DNA of 64,000 nt. It comes from Caprimulgus europaeus (lineage: Eukaryota; Chordata; Aves; Caprimulgiformes; Caprimulgidae). The stretch is from contig OU015530.1 of assembly GCA_907165065.1 (NCBI GenBank), forward strand, positions 47,353,465 to 47,417,464, read 5' to 3'. The notes under the pieces were generated by a model. That model saw nothing but the letters and a program-made list of their open reading frames with translations, was not told the origin of the DNA and ran no database searches. Numbering within the stretch: position 1 is the stretch's first letter; every line of letters starts with the position of its first letter. This document shows, in pieces, positions 24,271 through 35,202 of this stretch. The position numbers and the translations under genes are program-made.

Positions 24271-27200
24271 TTGTCAGGAGTTATTCCTTGTTCATTTGAT
24301 GTAAGTCATATCTTCCACTGCCCATGTACCTAACAAATGTAAAGTAAAATGGTTCTTTTCCTAGAAAGGACATCATCATAATACAGCAATTCTTGCTAAT
24401 TTATATTTTTATAGAGGCATCTCTTCTGGATGACCCCTTGGCTGCTGAATATTACAGTTAAGTTGGTACATGCTGTTAAAAATATTGCTTTATTTTGCCT
24501 TTAGCAATCATGCAGCAGAATATTGCTCAGCATGAAAATGAAATGATAAAGATAAGGCAGTTAATAATTGCAAGATATGCTACTGTATCTCCTGTTATTA
24601 AAATGAGTAACATGAGAGGATTTGGAATACATATCCTTAATTATATTTGTCTCTCTATTGAGGAAATAGAGAACCACTGTCAAAAAAAAAACCAAACAAC
24701 ACCAAAACCACAAAGTCATTTTTTATCATATTAAAACATTTTTTTCTCCTTCGGGGCTTTTTCCCTTCACTAAAGATCTGTAATTCCAACTGATTTTTTA
24801 AAGTAGTTTTATCAGTTATTTAGACACAATTAACATATGGCACTGCAGATATTGAGAGGGTTAATGTTATTACAACTGGATTTTTCATACATACAACCTG
24901 AAAAATGGCTTTTCCTGGGTATAAAAACTTCATTGTTTGCAACCTGACGTCAGCACTGTTGTCTATCCATGTTACAGCTTCTGTCCCATAAGAGAATTAT
25001 GAATATAATACACAAATAAGACAAAAAAATAAAATCCTTTATAAAATAAATACTTGATCTTAAGAATAAGATCTTTGCTTCCACTCATTTACCTCAGGTA
25101 ACTCAGTCCAGTGGCTCAGATAGTATTAGGCAATTTGTGAAGAGTTTAAGAATAAAATTAACAGGTTTTTCTGTATTCCCCCATCTAGTTGTCAAACATG
25201 ACCACACAGTAAAATACTCCACAAAACTTGCCATGCTGTTGCATAAGAAATAGGAGCTTTGCCTACTGAGTGCATATTGGAAGGCTATTCCAGAAACTTA
25301 TTCCTGTAACTCCTCCTTTTAATTATTTTAAAAGAAAATTTAATATAAACTATTTGTAAATTTATTTAACAACAGAGCTAAAGAAATTTCACAGGTATTG
25401 ATTGAATGGATAAAAATAAATCTTTGTGTAGCTCTCTGTCCTCTAATTTGGTATGTGCTGTATTTCATCAAAACAGTGTACATATTTGATTATAAATCTT
25501 CCTGGGACTCCAAATGGCATGCATCAGAAAGAGTCCATATTCAAGAAAATGAGGCAGCTGAAATGATTTTTATAATGTTCTTCAGCTGGGATAAACCATT
25601 TTGTCAAAATCAGACCTTCTAAAAAGTAGAATTCTTGTTTTTCCAGAAGTCTGTCCTTTGGGCCAGAAACGTTTTGTCAAATTTTGCTTTTAATGCATGG
25701 TTATTGGTGCTAAATTACTGAGATTTTATAAAATCTCAGAGCTTCTATCAGTTTACCTGACTTTTCAGGTACAGATTAAGTGCATCAAGACCTCTTCTGA
25801 TAACTCCAGTCACCCTGTGATCTCTGCCCAATGGGCTGTGGTAAGCAACTTGGAAAGAGATGTGTACATACTCTCCTACTCTGATTTCACGTTCCAATGG
25901 CATCCAAACTTTAAATATCATAAAGATTCAAGTAGCAGAAACATCAGAGAAATTTTTACACATGAAAAAACTCGAATTTATAAGGAAATATAATAAAATC
26001 CTTGCCCTTACAGAAAAACAGATCCTTTCCTGTGTAGGCTCTAACTCAAGCAACTTTAAGTGCTACAAATACGGTTTAACCATATACAACTCTCCTTGCC
26101 ATCTATTGTCTCCTGCTTAATTATGTTATCAAATTTTAGTAGCTAATTTCTTTAGCTTACAACATAGGTTGTATATTTTTTAAATTTATTTATTTTTATT
26201 ACTAGTAAAAGAAAAACCTGCAATAGCGGCCAAACCATTTCAGCAAACACATTTTAATTTACTTCAAACTGATTTAGTATCTAGGATTAAAGTGTAATTC
26301 AAGGTGTAAGATTTTTTTCTCTGCAGGAAACAGTAACTGGTTAGTCAGTAAATCCAGAGTACTAAAAAAATATTGCTGGAAGGGACAAAAATTATATTCA
26401 TTATAATACACAGGAGTGCATCTTTAAAACTAATTCTTAGTAATAACGGTGGGTGTATTTTTGCCAATATAACTCAGTCTTTACCAGTATCTTATTGTAT
26501 GCATATAAAAACTTCCAATTTCTGTAGTACTCATCTGCTCTTGGGGTCTTTCTGGAACGAATGCACCTTTTTGTTCAGAGAGGGAGGGTGTTATAACACA
26601 TTACAGAAGAGCTGTTGGACCCCTGCCTACTCATGCAAGCATTGGATCAAGTAGTCCAGCCCAAATCAGTCTGTTGGTAACAGCCGTCAAGTTTACTTCT
26701 GTGTCAATGGAAATTCTCAAATCAGAAGAGTCATCCAAAGGATCATAGTGTCCTGTTGAGTCACAGGAGTGATGTCCTGCCTGGAGGTTTCAGCCTGGCT
26801 TGTGGTCTGATCACAGTGCCACTGTTGTGCAGAGACCAGGTCTGTGTGAGGAATTTCCTCAGCAACATTGAGGACATTCTTTAACTAACTGCAATAAAAC
26901 CTCATACTTTAAGTTTGCACTTGTTTGACAAGCTTGAGTACTTGCACTTTGTGTCAAGTCACCAAGGAATTATCAGAAATTAACAAAATCTAGCACACAA
27001 ACTCTATGTAGTACTACCTAAGTGGAAAGCAGGGATTTACCTTCTCCCCTCACACCATGCTCTCCTTAAAATTTTTTATCTGTCTTTTTCTTGTGGAGCA
27101 TTTGCTCTCCATTAGAAAAAGATTTGACTACACACTTTTGGGTGTCTGCAGCAACTCCAGATCTGGTCCTTTAGAAATGAGGTTTCCTGGCCATTGATGA

Positions 27201-27775
27201 CTTGTAAAATAGGATTTTTGTGGGGTTAATGGCAAAAAACCTGAATGTACTAAGAAACACATGGGATAGATAGAAACAATTCAAGTCAGTTTCTCAAACC
27301 TTCTTCCACCTATCTCGGTGCTTCACTTAACATAAAGTAAGCTTTCAAGTGTCAGTCTGTTCAGTAGCAGTGTCTAAGTTATTCACCAGTGAAAAAACTA
27401 ACATATCATGCAGCACAGACCACAATAAACATAATAATTTATTCCATCAATTCTGTAGAACCCTTTTAAAGGACAAACAGAAAAGTTAGGAGGTTTAAAT
27501 AAAAATTTGGTTCTTATTTCCTCATCCTACTTTTTACTACTTTTATTAGTTTGGATAAACTCTGGGCTCATCTAAATTCTAACCCTCACAGTGGCTGCTG
27601 CAGGATGAGTGATGTGAGCACTGCAGTGTATCAGCAGAGCCCAGGAAGAAAACACACATGCTACTCTGGGCAAAACCAAGGGGAGAGAGCCTTCTTAAGC
27701 CCTACATTTTGTCAGAAAAGATGTCTGTATGTCAAAGGAATTTCTGCTGACAGTTTAGGATAGAGTATCTTTATT

Positions 27776-27808
27776 ATCCAACCCAATACATTTTATGATT
27801 CTATGATT
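27776..27808 (+). mobile_element. CR1 3'-tail remnant, plus strand
   Basis: The stretch reads CCAACCCAATACATTTTATG followed by ATTCTATGATT. This resembles the very end of CR1 elements (a CCAACC segment followed by ATTCTATG octamers). Nothing of the ORF is recognisable upstream, so it is a very short or decayed copy. Confidence 0.6.
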
Positions 27809-30665
27809 ATGCTCCAGTGATTATCCATTGTTATGAGTATCACCAGACCAGAATATGTGAGTGCTTCCCAATCCATTTTAGGGCAATCAAGTTACCCCAA
27901 ATCTCCTCTCTGAGCAGTTCAAGCTGAAATGATTGAGTTTGTAGACTGGGAGCATGACGTACTCTGAAGACCAGCAATGGTAGCTAGTTAACTTTTTGAA
28001 TTATTTCACCTAGATCCACCAGAGGTGATCTAGGTACACTTTCAGTGTTAATCTTGCAGTGCAGGGCTAGACATTTGTGTCCAGTGTAAACAAGGCAGTT
28101 TTCTTTCTGTCTTCCTCATCAGGCTTTTAAATAGTAGGATTGATGAGTTTCTTTTATTGTTCTAGGGCCTCAGTATGCTCTCAGAGATTCAAAGAAGTTC
28201 CAGAACATTTCCATGAAAGGTTAATTACACCCTCCCTTCTCCTTCTCAAATATTATATATGATTCATTAATTTAATTAAAGTAAGTATCAGTTGCTCTGA
28301 ATAATTGTTTCAGACCAAGAACAAAAAAAACCCAACAACAACCCAACCTTTGTATAACATTATAATCTTGAATTTGTTTTAACATATTTGTTTGTATTAT
28401 CTCTGGATAGCTTGTTTTTATTTTCAAATGTTTTACACAGACTTTCAGTATCTGCTATACATTGCTGATAACTTTTATTTTGGATAAGAAAAGTTTGATA
28501 ACAATGTTCTGTCTAATTGTGCTGCTGTGGTATGATACCACACCATGTATTTTGAATTTTCAAATCAGTATTTACCTTCTGTTATATTTGCATATATAGC
28601 TTTTGTAGTAAATGCTAATTGGAAATGTCAGAGTTCTCTTTCAATTTAATTAGCATAATTGCACTCAGAAAAGAGTGGAAATCTCTTTTATTTAAATAAC
28701 ATTTATTAAGACTGCCCAGAACATCATTGTTGTTGGGGTATCCTAGGTAACCTTAAGCATTTTGACTGACAACTTACAGAACAGCTTGACATTTAAAAAT
28801 TCCTGCAAAGTTACGACACTGCAGAAGGGCTGCCATTCATCTCCTTTATTTATTACATTTTTACCTCTTCTACACAAAAGGCATTAGAGAACTTGATTTT
28901 CAGAATTATCTTCTTTAATTGTTTCATGTTTCTGTCTTTTTGCTCTGTACTTTCTGGGGACTGAAAGGCTTGTTTGGGAAATACGGTCCCTGGTCCACTA
29001 TGCTCACAGAGAAAGAGAACCAGTCCCTTGCCTGCTGACAGCAGAGACGATGTTTAGTGGATGTAGCTACTGGACAGATTTCTACTTCTATCAAGTAGAT
29101 CTGTCAGTGGAGCTTTCTTCCATCAAAAACTCAGAATCTGAAGAAAGCAGTTGGTACCGGTATTTTCTGGCATGTGTGTGAGTCAAGTTAAGAATTGGTA
29201 AGCGTGGTTTTCAGCGACGATATGTGAGATAGGCTGTGAAACTCAGCTATAGACAGATGTATGAGACAACCCTTTTATTCAGTGACATGCATTCTGCAGA
29301 ATCCTGAAATGTCCCACTTTATTTTAGGTAAGCCATTTCTATTCTGCCAAAATTCCTCACACATGGCATTCAGAAAGAAATTCACAGGAACACACAAGAG
29401 GAAAGGATTATTTCAGGTATCATGAAGAGGCCACAAAACCCCAGTTTCCAGGTAGTACTTACCTAATAGAAATTTAGATCTGCAATAAAATATCCAAACC
29501 CACAGCTGAACTACCAGAAGGTTTGTGCAATATTTCTGAAATCTGCACAGTTAATCTGACCATGAGAATCAGAAAATAACCACGCTAGAACTTACAAAAT
29601 TCTCTAAAGGGGCCTTTTACACAGATTTTTAAACTTCTTTTTCACAAAAGCACACACAATCTCCATTAACAATAAAGAGATTAAAATCCTTACATATTTG
29701 AGAGCATTTATGAATGAGTGACTACACAGTCAGGAAAAGCTGGTGGAAATGATATGAGGGTTAAACCACAATAAGAACTCAGTCCTCTTTTTAAAGTAAA
29801 AATGTCTTTGAGTCAGGCAGTTTATTACTGCATGGAGAGATATTCATAAATAGAACCATATAAAATTAACAGATGTTTAATTGTAATTTAAAAAAAATAA
29901 CGCTCAATTTCCATACTTCAAGTTTTACAGAAATTACTGGATCACATTAAAATTGCTATCACAGTGATTTTTTTTTACTCTGAGAACAAACAAATCAAAT
30001 ATCGTGATAACCTTTTTATATAAAATATGAAAAAATAAGGTTTTACTTATTTTTAATGAAGAGAAACACTCTTGCTAAACATTTGTTTATAAAAGGAACA
30101 TAGTTTTTTCAGCGAAGACTCTCCCTCCTTTTAGGGGAAAAAAAAAGAGAGAAAGAAAGATCAAGAGAGTTAACATCAGATAGCTTTAATGGTGCAACTC
30201 TAAACATTTGACAAAATTAGATCTGTTGTTTGGGCCATTGAGTACTATTAAAGGCCACAGTCACAACTCCTAGAGCAATGGGTTAAAATACTATTCAGAG
30301 ATGTCCTTTAGCCTGATATATGAGGCAAGTCACAGTTTATCTTTCCTCTCTTTCTACATTTGCAACATACTAATCTCCTTTAAAAGTGCTTTTAGATAAG
30401 CTTATGGAAGCTGATATAATTACATTCATGCTACCATATGGACTGTACTAAAAATATATATCTCTTTAGAAAGACTTGGAAATGGTACACTCCAGTACCT
30501 TATTAACACGAGTATTGCCACAGAAAATATTACAAGCCATGCCATGAAATTTCTTAAACTAACCCTACTTGTGCTCAGCACAAAATAGTGCGCTGTGTGG
30601 AACAACCCTGTTAGATGGGTTGAGTAACTGTCTTTGGGTTTTCCCAAAGCCAATGAATTACTATC

Positions 30666-30711
30666 TTGAATGGAAGTGAATTCCAAAATAACTGAATTGA
30701 TTTCCATTCAA
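30666..30711. repeat. Inverted repeat with 18-nt arms and 10-nt loop
   Basis: Arms 30666-30683 and 30694-30711 are complementary at 16 of 18 positions around the loop CAAAATAACT. The arms carry TTGAATGGAA and its complement. This could fold into a stable hairpin in RNA or mark a small inverted-repeat element. No terminal duplication is evident. Confidence 0.7.
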
Positions 30712-32049
30712 ATAACACTTTGGAGCCTTACTGGAAAGACAGCCTATTCCTCAGTGTCAGTGCCGAGATGGTCACTGAGCTTTGTGCAAGAAGAAATACT
30801 GTCAGGAGTAATCCAAGGGCTCCACCATCACTGTGATATGGCTTTATTTTCCTCATCATTTGTAACTTAATAGCGCAGGTGGAGCACATTTTGAGCGCAA
30901 TCGAAATGAAACACATTCAAAGAATGTTTGAACTTTAACTTCTGTTTTCATGGGCATCTTAAGTAATTTGTAAAAAATGGTTTTATTAAAAAGTTCACAC
31001 TTCATGATCTTTTTCCATGACACTGTAATAATGTAGGGAAATTCCTATCATTGGGAACATATCCAAAGGGAAGTTGATTTACAGCTCTCATTTGTTGCTG
31101 TAGCTGAGAAGAACAGAGTGAATTGTTACTACTGGCATGACCGCACTGGAAAAAGGAAACTAATCTTAAGCTAAAGCTGGGTTAGTGAGCTCTAGGGCCT
31201 TATATAATGTCAGCAAAATCACTTGGAGTTTCTGCACTGTGGATATATGGCTGTTAAGGTAAGCCTTTGGCCTGCAAATGGGGCTTGGGCACACTGTATG
31301 ATTCAGTCTTCCTTATACATCTGTAACAATCTTGTGGGCTACATAAGTCATTTCCAGACCCTTCTGGTGTGGTGGTTGTTGAGATCAGATTGCCCTTCTA
31401 TGTAGCCAAGTGAAACAGACTTTGCAGCCTTGGAAAAAAGCTCAAGAAAATGTGAAAGTCAATACAAAAAAACTCTGAACACTCAGTGTGCTGCAGAATA
31501 GATTAAATCTTGAGAATTCCTGTACTGATAGGATGAGTTTGCAGTGTTGGGGTTTTTTTTCCCTTTTTCCACCTGTTACACATTTTAGACATGTTTTGTC
31601 AGGCTGCAATGTTGGGCTAAGCCGTTCAGTAGCCCTGTTCCCACATTCTGCTTGTTATCAGTGATGCTGTCTCCTTGCTTATCAGGTTCAGAAGTTATTT
31701 CTGTTTCTGTATTCATAACCTCACTTCCCAATGAGCAGAAAAAAAATGTTAGTCATAAAATAAAATATTATTGAAAAGGATGTATTTGGATTGAGGGAAT
31801 TGGTCTGAAAAAGGTCAGGACTGTCTCCCATATGAGGAAGAGTGAGGCTGAGTTGAATTGGGAACAAAAGTCATTCACCTGGCTAGTAGTATTGCCCTTA
31901 CCAATGGGAATGTGCCCAGTGAGAAAGACGAAACTTTTACACTGTGTTGGAGGTAGTCAGCTGATCTTTCAACATCAGCTATAATTCTGAATTAAATATA
32001 TTCAGGAAAAAAAAATAGTTTCAAACACATAGTTATGATTGAATAATCC

Positions 32050-32112
32050 ATGTCAGAAAGAACCTCAAAGTCTCTAGTCCAACCTCCTGCTCAAAGCAGG
32101 GCCATCTTTGAC
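32050..32112 (-). mobile_element. CR1 fragment, minus strand
   Basis: The plus strand reads TCAGAAAGAACCTCAAAG, then TCTAGTCCAACCTCCTGCTC and AAAGCAGGGCCA. This is the reverse complement of the 3' untranslated part of CR1, as also seen at the left end of the copy at 59981. No other CR1 sequence surrounds it. Confidence 0.7.
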
Positions 32113-32610
32113 ATTGAAAAAGAAAGAAAATGCAGACATCAGGTAAAAGCAAAAATCTAAATCAGTCTAAATACTCCTTTCATAAAAATGGTACTATTTT
32201 TAGAATTTACTATAAAGTGTCAACATTTATTTCCTCCAAATTAGCTCTCCCTGTGTAATTTCCTCTAGCTTCTTTTCTTTTGGAATAATCTGAAATATTC
32301 TGCAGTGACTTCTGTCACTGAGGAAAAGGGCCTATTTATTCACCTCCAGTTATAGCTATCCCAAAGGGATTTTCACGCACAGGAGTTTTCATTCCAAGTT
32401 CAGTGTAGCAGTGGGCATCATATCTCAAATTTGCCTGCTATGTCATACTTGCTGTGGCTGTATTGTGCTGCAAGTGGTACAAAGGAGAAGTCTTCTGCCC
32501 TGCCTGATGTATTTTCACCACCTGGAAATGATAGCCAATGTCTCAGAAGTGTGACTAGGAATTGAATAAAATAAGGTGTATGAAAGCATAAATAGGGGTG
32601 TGGAGCTTCT

Positions 32611-32654
32611 GTAATTTCTAACATTTCTAACAGTAATTTCTAACATTTCTAACA
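32611..32654. repeat. 22-bp tandem repeat, two units
   Basis: The unit GTAATTTCTAACATTTCTAACA occurs twice with a period of 22, and is followed by degenerate TTTCTGACAGTTCTAACA. Each unit itself contains two TTTCTAACA-like halves. Confidence 0.8.
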
Positions 32655-34467
32655 TTTTCTGACAGTTCTAACAACTTAGATCTAAGAGTAGTGCTGGCTC
32701 TCTTAAGGGAGTCATGGGGAGCTGGAACTCACTAGAAAACAGAGAAATACTGATGAGAGACTTAGCGCATTCCAGCATAGAAGAAAATGCTGTGTAATGG
32801 CTGCTTTCATCCAGAGCTTCCATGACTACTGCCTTATTTCTAAGTAGTGCTGCTCCCTCACCCGCTTCCTCTCAATCTGCTGCTTTTCAGAAATGCAGGA
32901 TGTTTAATTTGTTTCCAGAGCATTTATCCTCTCAATGTTTCTGTAAGTGCTTCCAGTGGCCTTCCCACTTCTGGCAGCTGAGATCAGCTGAGATGGAGCT
33001 TAGCTCTGGCCCCCAACATGGAGGGAAGCCGTTTGCATAAAATTTTCAATTACAGAATTGAAATCCAGAATTGTACAAGACCTTGAACATACCAGCAGTC
33101 TGAAAAGCAACAGTGGCCTCCTCCTTCTCCTAAAAAATTCAGAAATTCAGTAAGCACTGGGAAGGTAGTGCAGAAATATTATGTTAGCTATGCAAGACCT
33201 TGTTTTATCTCTAATGACTGGAGAATACTTACCAAAGTATTGTTGGAATGGAGTATGGTTGTTGGGTTAGGTGATGATATGGCTTTCTGGATTATGACTC
33301 AAGTTGTTCAAAATACCTGTAATCATGTTCTTGGTAGCTGTCGTTCACACATGGAGCAATACAGAAGGGCAGGAAATTTCATTATTTCCTTGGGAACTTA
33401 CGAATGCATGGGAGGGAAGAATCAAACTCTGGTGCCTGTCATTTGATACATGACTGCTGATGGACTGTCCTTCATAAAGTAGATGGAAAAACATCCAAAG
33501 ATCTTTATCTAGATGACTTGTAAGTAATACTAAATTACTTCAGTCAGTGATTTGATTTTGATACTATATCAATTGCTATTTTTTTGAAAGAAAACATCAC
33601 CACCCCGAGAGAGCTGGTTGTTATTCAAGAAACACTTCCTCCAAGCTCTAAATTCCTGCATTCCTAAGAGTAAGAAATCTAGCAAAGGAGACAGGAGGCC
33701 TGCATGGAGGAGCAAGGAACTTCTGTGAAAACTCAGTCAGAAGGAAGTTTACAAAATGTTGAAAAAAGGACCAGACACTTGCAAGGAATATAGGGACATT
33801 GTCAGAGTATGCAGGGATGCAATGAGGAAGGCCAAGGCCTGCTTGGGATTGAATCTAGAAAGGGATGTCAAGGACAATAAGAAGGGCTTCTTCAAGTACC
33901 TCAGCAGCAAAAGGAAGACTAGGGAAAATGTAGGGCCACCGCTGAATGAGGTGGGTGCGCTGGTGAGAGAGTATGCAGAGAGGGAAGTTATTGAATGCCT
34001 TTAATCTTTGCTTTGGTCTTTACTGCCAACTTTCAGGAATCCCAGGCCCTGGAGGTAAGAGTGGAAGTCTTGAGAGAGGAAGACTTTCCCCTTGTCGAGG
34101 AGGATCGGGTTAGGGACCATTTAGCCAAACTCAACACCCACAAATCTATGGGCCCCAATGGGATGCACCCTTGAGTGCTGAGGGAGCTGGTGGATGTTAT
34201 TTCAGAGCCACTCTGTCCATTATCTTTCAAAGGTCATGGAGGACAGGAGAGGTGCTTGAGGACTGGAGGAAAGCCAGTGTCACTCCAGTCTTCAAAAATG
34301 GCAAGAAGGAGGACCCAGGAAACTACAGGCCAGTCATCCTCACTTCTGTCCCTGGGAAGATGATGGGATAGTTCATTCTGGAGACCATTTCTAAGCATGT
34401 AGAGGAAAATAAGGTTATCAGGAATAGTCAACAAGGATTCACTAAGGGGAAATCATGTCTGACTATT

Positions 34468-34722
34468 TTGATAGCCTTCTGTGATGGCATGACTGTCTGG
34501 GCAGATGAGGGGAGAGCAGTGGATGTTGTCTACCTCAACTTCAGCAAGGCTTTTGACACTGTCTCCCATAGCATCCTCATAGGTAAGCTTAAAAAGTGTG
34601 GGACAGATGAGGGGACAGTGAGGTGGGTGAAGAACTGGCTCAATGGCAGAGCTCAGAGGATTTTAATCAGTGGTACAGAGTCTAGTTGGAGGCTTTGGTT
34701 AGTGATGTTCTCCAAGTACTAG
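34468..34722 (+). pseudogene. CR1 reverse transcriptase fragment (motif A region)
   Basis: An 84-codon frame that matches the CR1 RT palm: IAFCDGMTVWADEGRAVDVV is followed by motif A, YLNFSKAFDTVSH, then LIGKLKKCGTDEGTVRWVKNWLNG. Asn replaces the catalytic Asp of motif A. After GTESSW the frame runs into foreign residues and a stop, and the reading resumes in another frame at about 34722. It is a broken part of the CR1 copy and not an independent gene. Confidence 0.85.
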
Positions 34723-35201
34723 GTCCAGTCCTATTCAATATATTCATCAATGACTTGGATGAAGGGACTGAGTGTACCCTCAGCAAGTTTGCTGATGACG
34801 CTAAACTGGGAGGAATGGCTGATACACCAGAAGGCTGTGCTGCCATTAAGAGAGGTCTGGATAGGCTGGAGAGTTGGGCGCAGAGGAACCTGATGAAGTT
34901 CAGTAAGGGCAAGTGTAGGGTCCTGCACCTGGGGAGGAATAACCCCCAGCACCTGTATAGGCTGGGGGCTGACCTGATGGAAAACAGCCCTGCAGAGAAG
35001 GACCTGGGAGTACTGGTGGATGACAAGTTGACCATAAGCCAACAATGTGCTCTTGTGGCTAAGCAGGCCAATGATCTCCTGGGGTGTATTAAGAAGAGTG
35101 TGACCAGCAGGTCGAGGGACGTGATCCTCCCCCTCTACTCTGCCCTGGTGAGGCTGCATCTGGAATGTAGTGTCCAGTTCTGGTCTCCCCACATTATTTA
35201 A
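34686..35201 (+). pseudogene. CR1 reverse transcriptase fragment (FADD box to thumb)
   Basis: A 171-codon frame in which the first residues are out-of-frame noise. From [20 protein letters not shown] it follows CR1 RT, with the catalytic FADD box at 34788-34799, then [20 protein letters not shown], the LGADL and [11 protein letters not shown] blocks, and [20 protein letters not shown]. It ends where CR1 similarity stops at FWSPHII and stop codon. Both metal-binding aspartates of the FADD box are kept, but motif A lies in a different frame, so no active enzyme can result. Confidence 0.85.
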
Positions 35202-35202
35202 T

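Larger units (their letters stand above)
22105..33594. other. AT-rich non-coding stretch with small repeat scraps
   Basis: No recognised gene. It contains a TTTA/TTTG tetranucleotide run at 24235-24270, a CR1 tail scrap at 27776-27808, a hairpin at 28008-28035, an exon-like open frame at 28897-29181, an 18-nt-arm inverted repeat at 30666-30711, a CR1 scrap at 32050-32112 and a 22-bp tandem repeat at 32611-32654. The frames at 25697-25993 and 26373-26654 show no recognisable domain. Confidence 0.55.
33595..35202 (+). mobile_element. CR1-type LINE copy, truncated at both ends, with degenerate ORF2
   Basis: This is a non-LTR retrotransposon copy covering the linker before, and most of, the reverse transcriptase of CR1 ORF2. 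Conserved blocks occur in order but in different frames. DVKDNKKGFFKYLSSKRKTR is near 33868. GNYRPVILTSVPGK leads up to a stop at 34369. QGFTKGKS is followed by motif A, YLNFSKAFDTVSH, at 34531. FADDAKLGG is at 34788. [28 protein letters not shown] and [15 protein letters not shown] follow near the end. The motif A aspartate is Asn (34537-34539), and a frameshift falls in the GTESSW-to-VLGPVLF interval (about 34690-34722). The endonuclease is missing upstream. The 3' end is also missing: CR1 similarity stops at about 35195, before the last ORF part and tail. Loss of the 3' end is unusual, because CR1 copies are normally truncated only at the 5' end. Inactive. Confidence 0.92.

Noticed and set aside
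26780-26900. Possible LTR end with AATAAA at about 26893
   Set aside because: A polyadenylation-like hexamer and a slightly GC-richer lead were seen, but no inverted TG...CA ends or flanking duplication could be found.
34682-35192. Minus-strand open frames of 129 and 153 codons
   Set aside because: Antisense of the CR1 reverse transcriptase region on the plus strand.
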